A stretch of 64,000 nt of DNA from Bhargavaea cecembensis (lineage in GTDB: Bacteria; Bacillota; Bacilli; Bacillales_A; Planococcaceae), in contig NZ_LQNT01000009.1 in assembly GCF_001619585.1 (NCBI RefSeq), positions 124,001-188,000 of the forward strand, read 5' to 3'. The notes under the pieces were generated by a model. It worked only from the letters and a program-made list of their open reading frames with translations. It did no database searches and was not told the origin of the DNA. Position numbers and translations under genes: made by a program. Positions 57,550 to 64,000 of the stretch are shown piece after piece; position 1 is the first letter of the stretch; every line of letters starts with the position of its first letter.

Positions 57550-58437
57550 TTATGCTCCGGTTGCCGCCCGAAAGTCACCCATCGCCTTCCCGATGATTTC
57601 AGCACCTTCTTCATCAATGGACGTGATCGGCAGCCTCACAGATCCCGTATCCATGCCGGCCAGTTTCAGTGCATACTTAACCGGAGACGGGCTCGGCCGG
57701 CTGAAAAGTGCTTCTGTCAGCAGGCTGACGGCTGCATGCAGACGGGCCGCTTCTTCGGCATTGCCGGTTCTGAATGCCCGGATCATCCGCTGCATCTCGG
57801 GACCAGCCACATGCGAGGCGACCGACACCACACCGCACCCGCCGATCGCAAGCACCGGAAGGGTCAGACCGTCATCACCGCTGTACAGGCGGAACCCGCG
57901 TTCTGTCCCGGCAATGATGCGGGTCATGGCACCGAGGTCGCCGCCTGCTTCCTTCACCGCCCTGATGTTCGGAACTCGGGACAGCGCGATGACCGTTTCC
58001 GGCTCCAGCCGGGAAGCGGTCCTGCCCGGCACGTTATAAAGCATGACAGGAAGCTTTGTGCTGGCCGCCGCTTCCTTAAAATGCGCAAGCATCCCCCGCT
58101 GGTCGGGACGGTTATAATACGGGGCCACCAGCATGATACCGTCCGCACCGGCTGCCTCCGCCCGTTTCGTCATGCCGACTGTTGCGGCGGTGCTGTTGCT
58201 GCCTGTTCCTGCAATAACAGGAATCCTTTTTCCTGCTGCCATGACGGCCAGCCGGATGACTCTTTCTTTTTCATCATCGGTCAGTGTCGGGGCTTCCCCT
58301 GTCGTCCCGCAGACGACAATGGAATCCGAACCGTTCTGTATCAAATAATTGACGAGGGCAATCAGGCGGCCCTCGTCAACTTTTCCGTCTTTATCGAACG
58401 GCGTGACCATCGCCGTCGCTATGCTGCCGAGTTCCAT
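57550..58437 (-). CDS. dapA: 4-hydroxy-tetrahydrodipicolinate synthase
   Basis: Condenses aspartate semialdehyde with pyruvate, the first step specific to lysine, DAP and dipicolinate. TIM-barrel lyase of 295 residues: GTTGEAPTL (about 43-51), the catalytic Tyr in VMLYNVPGRT and the Schiff-base Lys in RAVKEAGGD (about 157-165). AAAGGGGAAG is upstream of the ATG. It begins 47 bases inside the 3' end of asd. dapG (aspartokinase I), which lies between the two in B. subtilis, is missing. Confidence 0.95.
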   Translation of the reverse strand: MELGSIATAMVTPFDKDGKVDEGRLIALVNYLIQNGSDSIVVCGTTGEAPTLTDDEKERVIRLAVMAAGKRIPVIAGTGSNSTAATVGMTKRAEAAGADGIMLVAPYYNRPDQRGMLAHFKEAAASTKLPVMLYNVPGRTASRLEPETVIALSRVPNIRAVKEAGGDLGAMTRIIAGTERGFRLYSGDDGLTLPVLAIGGCGVVSVASHVAGPEMQRMIRAFRTGNAEEAARLHAAVSLLTEALFSRPSPSPVKYALKLAGMDTGSVRLPITSIDEEGAEIIGKAMGDFRAATGA

Positions 58438-59485
58438 CGGCTTCTTCCCCTTTCAGCAACCCGTCCGCAATGAGCGCTTCCGCGATCTGGATCGAGTTGA
58501 GGGCAGCTCCCTTCAGGAGATTATCCGCGACAACCCAGAAATGGAATGCGCCTGCGGTGTCGAGGTCCCTCCGGAGACGTCCGACGAATACGTCGTCCTG
58601 TCCTTCCGCGAAGAGCGGCATCGGATAGCTCTGGCTTTCCGGATCATCCATTACAGTGATGCCTTCTGCATTCTGAAGGGAATTCCGGATACCTGCCGTA
58701 TCGGCGGACGGATCGTCCGTTTCGAAGTAGACCGATTCGGAGTGGCCGGTCACGACCGGAAGACGGACACATGTTGCAGCGACGGAAAGCTCCGGCATGC
58801 CCATGATTTTCTTCGTCTCATTGATCATTTTCCACTCTTCAAAGGTATAGCCGTCCTCACTGAAGACATCGATCTGCGGCACCGCATTAAAAGCGATCGG
58901 GTAATGTTTCTTGTCACCCTTGACCGGCAGAAGCTCCGCCTCCGCTCCGGCCCTGTTCTCCATGTCCGTACTCTGCTTTTCAAGCTCGCTGATCGCTGCG
59001 GCACCCGCCCCGGAAACCGCCTGATAAGTCGATACGATCACTTTCTTCAGACCGTACTTCCGGCGGACGGGTTCCAGAGCCGCCACCATCTGGATCGTCG
59101 AGCAGTTCGGGTTGGCAATGAGGCCCCGGTGCTCCTTCAGTGCCTCGCGGTTGACTTCAGGAACAACAAGCGGAGTATCCGGATCCATACGGAACGCGCT
59201 CGTATTGTCGATGACGACCGCTCCCCGGCGGACCGCTTCGGGCGCCAGTTGTTTGGATACGCCCCCTCCGGCGCTGAAGAAGGCGATGTCCACACCGTCA
59301 AAGCGCTCAGGCACCGCTTCTTCCACAGTAAATTCTTTTCCGCCAAACTCCACTTTGCTTCCTGCAGAACGTGCAGAGGCGAGGAAAAGAATTTCATCGG
59401 CAGGGAATTTCCTCTCTTCCAGCTTTTTCGCAATCCCTTGACCGACCGCGCCTGTAGCTCCGACAATTGCAACACGATATCCCAT
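58391..59485 (-). CDS. asd: Aspartate-semialdehyde dehydrogenase
   Basis: NADPH-dependent reduction of aspartyl phosphate, 364 residues. The N-terminal Rossmann motif is VAIVGATGAVGQG; the active-site Cys lies in ANPNCSTIQMVA (about 125-136), and the catalytic His is in CVRLPVVTGHSESVYF. About 18 residues beyond the usual C-terminus (LLKGEEADG onward) come from reading into dapA, so the genes overlap by 47 bp in different frames. Ribosome site GAGGAG upstream of the ATG. Confidence 0.95.
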   Translation of the reverse strand: MGYRVAIVGATGAVGQGIAKKLEERKFPADEILFLASARSAGSKVEFGGKEFTVEEAVPERFDGVDIAFFSAGGGVSKQLAPEAVRRGAVVIDNTSAFRMDPDTPLVVPEVNREALKEHRGLIANPNCSTIQMVAALEPVRRKYGLKKVIVSTYQAVSGAGAAAISELEKQSTDMENRAGAEAELLPVKGDKKHYPIAFNAVPQIDVFSEDGYTFEEWKMINETKKIMGMPELSVAATCVRLPVVTGHSESVYFETDDPSADTAGIRNSLQNAEGITVMDDPESQSYPMPLFAEGQDDVFVGRLRRDLDTAGAFHFWVVADNLLKGAALNSIQIAEALIADGLLKGEEADGTRQHSDGDGHAVR

Positions 59486-59523
59486 GGTTAAACACTCCTC
59501 AGTTTCATGATCGAATGTTCAGT

Positions 59524-59532
59524 ATTATAGCA
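59524..59532 (-). promoter_or_regulatory. Extended -10 promoter of asd
   Basis: TGCTATAAT on the minus strand, 38 bases before the asd ATG, with no good -35. It would allow vegetative expression of asd-dapA apart from the sporulation genes upstream. Confidence 0.55.
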
Positions 59533-59564
59533 TGTTTTCATGTGTTTTGGAGGAATATTCGTAT

Positions 59565-60155
59565 TTAAGTATTTTCATGCCTGATGAGGAGCGGCTGAAG
59601 CTGCTCTCCTTTTAGCGCAGCCTCGACCGTATCGACCATCTTTGTAAAATCACTGATCAGGGAATTCGGTTTATTGACGGGATCATCCTGCCCGAATGGG
59701 ATAAAGTAAATGTTTTTCGTGTTGAGCAGTTTCATGATATTGGTTCCGTTCAGTCCCAGTGCATCATTGGTCGATATGCCGATGACAACCGGCGTGCCGT
59801 TCCTGAGCGTCGCCTTGGCAGCCATCAGCACGGGTGAATCCGTGATGGCATTGGCGAACCGGGAGATGGAGTTCCCGGTCATCGGAGCAATCACCATACA
59901 GTCAACCGGTGTTTTCGGTCCGAACGGCTCTGCCCCTGCGATGGTCGAGATGATGTCGGCTCCGGCTGCTTCCCGGATTTTGGCCATCCATTCCTCGCCT
60001 GTCCCGAAACGGGTCGCGGCGGTCAGCACAGAGTTGGTGATGACCGGCACAACCGTCGCCCCCCTGTCGGTGAACGCCTTGATTTTCGGAACCACATCCG
60101 CATAAGTGCAGTGTGATGCGGTGATGCCGAAACCGATTCTTTTGCCGTCGAGCAT
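59565..60155 (-). CDS. spoVFB: Dipicolinate synthase subunit B
   Basis: Flavoprotein-like subunit of the enzyme that makes dipicolinic acid in the mother cell, 196 residues. The start KRIGFGITASHCTYADVVP, the central DCMVIAPMTGNSISRFANAI in part, and GISTNDALGLNGTNI mark the family. ATG at 60155 follows GGAAGGAG and overlaps no other gene; the longer frame continues into spoVFA and is rejected. Its partner spoVFA is 16 bp upstream. Confidence 0.94.
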   Translation of the reverse strand: MLDGKRIGFGITASHCTYADVVPKIKAFTDRGATVVPVITNSVLTAATRFGTGEEWMAKIREAAGADIISTIAGAEPFGPKTPVDCMVIAPMTGNSISRFANAITDSPVLMAAKATLRNGTPVVIGISTNDALGLNGTNIMKLLNTKNIYFIPFGQDDPVNKPNSLISDFTKMVDTVEAALKGEQLQPLLIRHENT

Positions 60156-60171
60156 CCTGACTCTCCTTCCG

Positions 60172-60948
60172 CTAGCTGTCCATTCTGCACAACGCCTCCG
60201 AGAGGACCCGGGCGGCCTCGTCCGGAAAAAGCCTTCCCGGCAGCGCAGGCAGTAACCTATAGTATTCATGGGCGGCTCCGGGCTTTAGGCACCCGGGCAC
60301 GGAAGCCAGGTCATAAATGCGTGACGGGTTGAATGGTCCCGAAGGGTCAAGCCACTGCGATGGAATGGTGTTAACCAAAATCCTGCCGTTTTCACCGGAG
60401 CCGGTCCCTTCAATGTCCAGGATGCCGAAACCCTCAGTAAGAGCTTCTGCCGTTTGTGACGGTGATCGGGCAAGTACGGTAACATCCGCACCCATAGCAC
60501 GCAGAAGCCGGGCCGTTGTTTTCCCGACCCGTCCGTATCCGGCGACTATCCATTGCCTGCCGGCAACCGTCCCTCCTCCCGAACGGTAGAATGTTGCGAG
60601 AAACCCCTCTGCCGTCAGGCTCGCATTTTGCCAGATGAACCGTTCTTCCTGCAAGTACAGCCGGGGCGCTCTTCCTGCAAGTTCTGAAGCCTTTTCCCAG
60701 GCCTCATCGAGTTTGCCGGCAAACAGCCGGTCAGTCTTATCGAGAACGCCGATAGCCGGGCTGCCTTCCGGCGGATGGATCGGCAGCACCACCCGCACGG
60801 GCTTTTCGTTAAGCATGAGTGCGTCCGTTTTGTTATCCCACCGGTCCCGTGCATCATGGAGAACCGTGTATCCCTTTTTCCGGAGATGGTCTGCGGCTTT
60901 TGAAAACCGGGCATCGGAACCGATAATCAGCCAGTCAGGACGGGTCAT
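60172..60948 (-). CDS. spoVFA: Dipicolinate synthase subunit A
   Basis: NAD(P)-dependent subunit of dipicolinate synthase, 258 residues. An N-terminal domain with WLIIGSDARF is followed by the Rossmann motif WIVAGYGRVGKTTARLL (about 133-149) and the LASVPGCLKPGA stretch. It is about 40 residues shorter than in B. subtilis (297), with compaction spread through the N-terminal half. Overlaps the preceding ymxH-like gene by four bases. Confidence 0.92.
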   Translation of the reverse strand: MTRPDWLIIGSDARFSKAADHLRKKGYTVLHDARDRWDNKTDALMLNEKPVRVVLPIHPPEGSPAIGVLDKTDRLFAGKLDEAWEKASELAGRAPRLYLQEERFIWQNASLTAEGFLATFYRSGGGTVAGRQWIVAGYGRVGKTTARLLRAMGADVTVLARSPSQTAEALTEGFGILDIEGTGSGENGRILVNTIPSQWLDPSGPFNPSRIYDLASVPGCLKPGAAHEYYRLLPALPGRLFPDEAARVLSEALCRMDS

Positions 60949-61214
60949 TCAAAAAGCCCTTCATGGATCGGGCGGGTCCGCCTGAACAAAATGCGGTCAT
61001 CCCCGATCAGGACGATTTCCTCCCAAGGGATGTATTCCGCTTCTCCGGCCGATTTCCGGCCGCCCTGCAGCCAGCCGGCCCGGCGTTTCAGTTCGAAACC
61101 GAATATCCGTCCGCTTTTCGGATCGAACAGCATCTCCGTGTCGGCAAGGAGCCCGTAGCGGACGCCATCCTCCATCTGGATCAGTTCTTTTTCTGCCATT
61201 GTCGACAGCAGCAT
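60945..61214 (-). CDS. ymxH: YlmC/YmxH-family PRC-barrel sporulation protein
   Basis: Small protein of 89 residues with one PRC-barrel-like beta domain (MAEKELIQMEDGVRYGLLAD, then IPWEEIVLIGDDRILF). The family is spore-associated. It stands between mlpA and spoVFA as in B. subtilis and is coupled to spoVFA by a 4-bp overlap. AAGGGGGAG precedes the ATG. Confidence 0.88.
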   Translation of the reverse strand: MLLSTMAEKELIQMEDGVRYGLLADTEMLFDPKSGRIFGFELKRRAGWLQGGRKSAGEAEYIPWEEIVLIGDDRILFRRTRPIHEGLFE

Positions 61215-61233
61215 CTTCCACTCCCCCTTCTTC

Positions 61234-61262
61234 TAAACTATATGCGCCGCCCGGGCGGAAGT
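61234..61262 (-). promoter_or_regulatory. Candidate sigma-K promoter of ymxH-spoVFA-spoVFB
   Basis: On the minus strand AC, a 16-base spacer and CATATAGTT (compare sigma-K -10 CATANNNTA, one mismatch). It lies 20 bases before the ymxH ATG. spoVF is a sigma-K operon in B. subtilis, so the position fits, but the match is short. Confidence 0.45.
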
Positions 61263-61288
61263 TCCGTACAGGAAATGCACGGAACGTG

Positions 61289-61320
61289 CAAAAAAACCGG
61301 AAGGCAAAAGCCTTCCGGTT
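61289..61320 (-). terminator. Terminator of mlpA
   Basis: Perfect 11-bp stem AACCGGAAGGC / GCCTTCCGGTT with a 4-base loop, followed on the minus strand by TTTTTTT, directly after the mlpA stop. Confidence 0.9.
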
Positions 61321-62538
61321 TTAGTTCGGGATGATGATCGACTCTGCCGGCCGGCCGCTAAAGATCCTTTCCGCAATGCGGCGGATCTGCCGGCCGTCCA
61401 CACGGCGGAATTCATCCATCACTTTGTCGATATCTTTATGTTCTCCGGTAAAAAGTTCGTTTTTGGCATTCCTGCTCATTCTCGATTCAGGTGACTCAAG
61501 TCCGAGGAGGAGGCTCCCCTTCATCTGGCTGACTGCTCCCTCGATCTCGCTGTCGGATACACCATCCCGGAGAAGGCCGGATACTTCATTACGGATGACT
61601 GCCCGTGTCTCCTCCAGACGGGACGGCGAGGTGCCGGCATAGATGGTGACCGATCCCGTATCTGTATGGGACGAATGATACGAGTAGACCGAATAGGCGA
61701 GTCCCTTTTCTTCGCGGATCCGCTGGAAGAGTCTTGAGCTCATGCTCCCTCCGAAGAGGGCATTCAGGATGATCATTCCGTAGATGTCGGAATCATTCAC
61801 ATCCAGCCCCGGATAGCCGAAGCACAAATGAGCCTGTTCCGTGTCTTTCCGCTTTCGGATTGCTCCCGGAGTAAATTCCGGCCGCTTCATGGAAAGGGGT
61901 GATTCAGCTCCTCCACTGAACGTCCCGAAGCATTGTTCCAGCCGCCCGATCAGCGCATCATCCACACAGCCCGCCACTGAGATGACAACCCGTTCCGGCC
62001 GGTACTCCCGCTTCATGAATTCGAGCGTTTCTTCCCTTGTAAAAGCGCTCACCGTTTCAGGAGTGCCGAGGATCGGACGCCCCATCGCATGACCCGGATA
62101 CATGGCCGCCTGCAGCTGTTCATGAACGTCATCATCCGGGGTGTCGGCGACCATGGCGATTTCTTCAAGAATGACGGACTTTTCCTTGCGCATCTCCTGC
62201 TCGTCAAAGACCGAGTTGAAGAACATGTCCGCCAGTATATCGATTGCCACAGGTGCGTCTTCGGCAAGCACATTAACGTAGAAGCAGGTCTCTTCCATTG
62301 CGGTGTACGCATTGATCTCCCCGCCTGTCCGGTCAATTGCTTCCGCTATGTCTTTTGCTGTCCGCCTGTCTGTCCCCTTGAAGAGCATGTGCTCAATAAA
62401 GTGGGCCATGCCGGCTTCCCCTGCCGATTCATTTCTTGCACCTGCCTTAACCCAAATGCCGATCGCCACCGAACGGACATGCTGCATCGGTTCTGTGACA
62501 ATCCGCACGCCGTTCGGACATCGTCTGGTCTGGATCAT
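61321..62538 (-). CDS. mlpA: M16-family processing protease MlpA (YmxG)
   Basis: Zinc protease of 405 residues related to mitochondrial processing peptidase. The inverted zinc motif GMAHFIEHMLFKGT is at about 43-56, with the third ligand in EKSVILEEI (about 119). The C-terminal substrate region GLAYSVYSYHSSHTDTG is present. AAAGGGGGGAG lies before the ATG. The gene follows pnp; ylxY, normally between them, is absent. Confidence 0.94.
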   Translation of the reverse strand: MIQTRRCPNGVRIVTEPMQHVRSVAIGIWVKAGARNESAGEAGMAHFIEHMLFKGTDRRTAKDIAEAIDRTGGEINAYTAMEETCFYVNVLAEDAPVAIDILADMFFNSVFDEQEMRKEKSVILEEIAMVADTPDDDVHEQLQAAMYPGHAMGRPILGTPETVSAFTREETLEFMKREYRPERVVISVAGCVDDALIGRLEQCFGTFSGGAESPLSMKRPEFTPGAIRKRKDTEQAHLCFGYPGLDVNDSDIYGMIILNALFGGSMSSRLFQRIREEKGLAYSVYSYHSSHTDTGSVTIYAGTSPSRLEETRAVIRNEVSGLLRDGVSDSEIEGAVSQMKGSLLLGLESPESRMSRNAKNELFTGEHKDIDKVMDEFRRVDGRQIRRIAERIFSGRPAESIIIPN

Positions 62539-62594
62539 CTTCTCCCCCCTTTAGTTATGTTTATGTTTCCGGCACTGCCATAAGAGCCGGCCGG

Positions 62595-62627
62595 TAAAAA
62601 GAGGGCCGGCCGAACCGGCCGCCCTCT
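62595..62627 (-). terminator. Terminator of pnp
   Basis: GC-rich stem AGAGGGC.GGCCG with one bulge, followed by TTTTT on the minus strand, nine bases after the pnp stop. Confidence 0.85.
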
Positions 62628-62635
62628 GGTGATGG

Positions 62636-64000
62636 TTATTCCGTTTTTTCGGTTTCTTCCGAAGCGTCTTTCTCTTCTTTCAGGACCGCCTTGCGGGACA
62701 GGTTCACCCGATTATGGTTGTCGATCTCGACGACCTTGACCCGTACCACGTCACCGATTGACAGGACATCTTCGACTTTGTTTGTCCGTTGCTCCTGGAT
62801 TTCAGAGATGTGAAGCAGACCGTCCTTGCCCGGGAAGATTTCGAGGAATGCCCCGAATTTCTCGATCCGCTTGACCTTGCCGTCATAGTATTCACCGACC
62901 TGTGCCTCGCGGACGATGTTTTCAATCATCGATTTGGCCTTCTCGTTCATTTCCTGATCGATTGAGGAAATGTAGATGGTGCCGTCCTGTTCGGTGTCGA
63001 TCTTGACACCGGTCTCATCGATGATCTTGTTGATCTGCTTGCCGCCAGGCCCGATTACGTCACGGATCTTCTCAGGCTTGATCTGAATCACGATAATCTT
63101 CGGAGCGTGGTCGGACAGCTGCTTGCGCGGCTCGGAAATTGCGGACATCATGTTTTCCATAATGTGCATCCGGCCCGCCTTCGCCTGTTCCAGCGCTTCC
63201 TCGAGGATTTCGCGGGACAGTCCTTCGACCTTGATGTCCATCTGCAGGGCGGTGATGCCTTTTTCGGTTCCCGCCACCTTGAAGTCCATGTCTCCGAGGG
63301 CGTCTTCCATCCCCTGGATGTCCGACAGAACGGTATAGTTATCACCTTTTTTGACGAGGCCCATGGCAATACCGGCAACCGGTGCCTTGATCGGGACGCC
63401 GGCATCCATCATCGCCATCGTGGATGCGCAGATCGATGCCTGGGAAGAGGAACCGTTGGATTCCAGCACTTCAGAAACGACCCGGATCGTGTACGGGAAT
63501 TCATCCTCGGAAGGAACGATCGGTGCGAGGGCACGCTCACCGAGTGCGCCATGCCCGATTTCCCTGCGGCCCGGGGAGCGGATCGGGCCAGTCTCCCCTA
63601 CGCTGAACTGAGGGAAGTTGTAGTGGTGCATGAATCGCTTGGATTCTTCCAGGCCGAGTCCATCGATAATCTGGACGTCCCCAAGTGCACCGAGTGTACA
63701 GATGCTGAGCACCTGCGTCTGTCCCCGGGTGAACAGCGCCGAACCGTGAGTCCGGCTGAGGATGCCGGCCTCGGAGGACAGCGGGCGGATTTCATCCGGC
63801 TTCCTTCCGTCAGGGCGGATCTTTTCATCGGTGATCAGGCGGCGGACTTCGTCTTTGACGAGTTTATCGAGAATGGCACGGACCTGCCCGAGGTCCGTTT
63901 CTTCTTCTCCTTCCGCATACGCTTCGATCACGGAAGCCTTCACTGCAGCGATGGCTTCTTCCCTGGCGTGCTTCTCTTTTGTCTGGATAGCTTCAAGCAG
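62636..64000 (-). CDS. pnp: Polynucleotide phosphorylase, C-terminal part (cut by window edge)
   Basis: Phosphorolytic 3'-5' exoribonuclease. The reading frame is open to the window end, so the N-terminal RNase PH domain is out of view; about 454 codons remain. Visible are the second RNase PH domain with [13 protein letters not shown] and [32 protein letters not shown]-like phosphate-binding residues, the KH domain with [20 protein letters not shown] and the S1 domain with [15 protein letters not shown]. The C-terminus is acidic ([12 protein letters not shown]). Confidence 0.97.
   Translation of the reverse strand: MLEAIQTKEKHAREEAIAAVKASVIEAYAEGEEETDLGQVRAILDKLVKDEVRRLITDEKIRPDGRKPDEIRPLSSEAGILSRTHGSALFTRGQTQVLSICTLGALGDVQIIDGLGLEESKRFMHHYNFPQFSVGETGPIRSPGRREIGHGALGERALAPIVPSEDEFPYTIRVVSEVLESNGSSSQASICASTMAMMDAGVPIKAPVAGIAMGLVKKGDNYTVLSDIQGMEDALGDMDFKVAGTEKGITALQMDIKVEGLSREILEEALEQAKAGRMHIMENMMSAISEPRKQLSDHAPKIIVIQIKPEKIRDVIGPGGKQINKIIDETGVKIDTEQDGTIYISSIDQEMNEKAKSMIENIVREAQVGEYYDGKVKRIEKFGAFLEIFPGKDGLLHISEIQEQRTNKVEDVLSIGDVVRVKVVEIDNHNRVNLSRKAVLKEEKDASEETEKTE

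Noticed and set aside
59486-59564. Riboswitch or T-box in the asd leader
   Set aside because: The 79-bp gap holds only a promoter-like -10 and a ribosome site.

Overview
The window is a dense, core-type chromosomal segment of an endospore-forming member of the Bacillota, order Bacillales. The base composition is high for that order (roughly mid-50s % GC by eye). Gene order follows Bacillus subtilis in many blocks but with missing members, and the protein sequences look most like Planococcaceae/Caryophanaceae (a Bhargavaea- or Planococcus-like organism is my guess; this is inference). Spore genes are spread along the window: spoIIAA-spoIIAB-sigF, spoVAF, a divergent spoIIM, sirA, cotE, spoVS, spoIIIE, spoVFA-spoVFB and a ymxH-like gene. 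No rRNA, tRNA, CRISPR array, prophage or insertion sequence was seen.

Layout. 1-9.7 kb (minus strand): lysA, spoVAF, the spoIIA/sigF operon behind a good sigma-H-type promoter, a gap with a 40-bp tandem repeat, then pdp, deoB, xerD, fur (with a Fur box) and spoIIM. 9.7-15.4 kb: nudF, an aldo/keto reductase, a 740-bp gene-free segment full of inverted repeats, yqkE, an acetyl-CoA acetyltransferase, hydroxymethylglutaryl-CoA lyase and the YqkD hydrolase. 15.5-21.3 kb: yneF, sirA, transketolase, ynzC, and the SOS module yneB-yneA / lexA with three LexA boxes, then yhfK. 21.4-34.1 kb: glnA, ynbB, hfq, miaA, a lipase-like hydrolase, glpD, glpK, mutL, mutS. 34.2-47 kb: cotE, ricA, spoVS, ymdB, rny, recA (with an SOS box), cinA, pgsA, rodZ, ymfK, ymfI, ymfH, ymfF. 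47.2-52.8 kb: a nucleoside ABC importer nupN-O-P-Q with its GntR regulator nupR. 53.2-64 kb: spoIIIE, rnjB, dapA, asd, spoVFB, spoVFA, ymxH, mlpA and the C-terminal part of pnp, cut by the window edge.

How the genes work together. Main themes are the sporulation programme (sigma-F control, dipicolinate synthesis fed by asd-dapA, coat assembly by CotE, chromosome translocation by SpoIIIE); DNA repair and SOS (lexA, yneA, recA, mutSL, xerD, cinA); RNA turnover (rny, rnjB, pnp, hfq, ricA, ymdB); nucleoside uptake and breakdown (nupNOPQ, pdp, deoB); and glycerol catabolism (glpK-glpD).

I found no clearly new multi-gene system. The most unusual material is non-coding: a 670-bp structured segment between two copies of a transcription terminator, two small dispersed repeat families with copies elsewhere in the window, and the tandem repeat upstream of spoIIAA. 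Several expected neighbours are missing from conserved operons (spoVAA-AE, glnR, dapG, miaB, tepA, ylxY, ymfJ), and cotE appears to have a CTG start.
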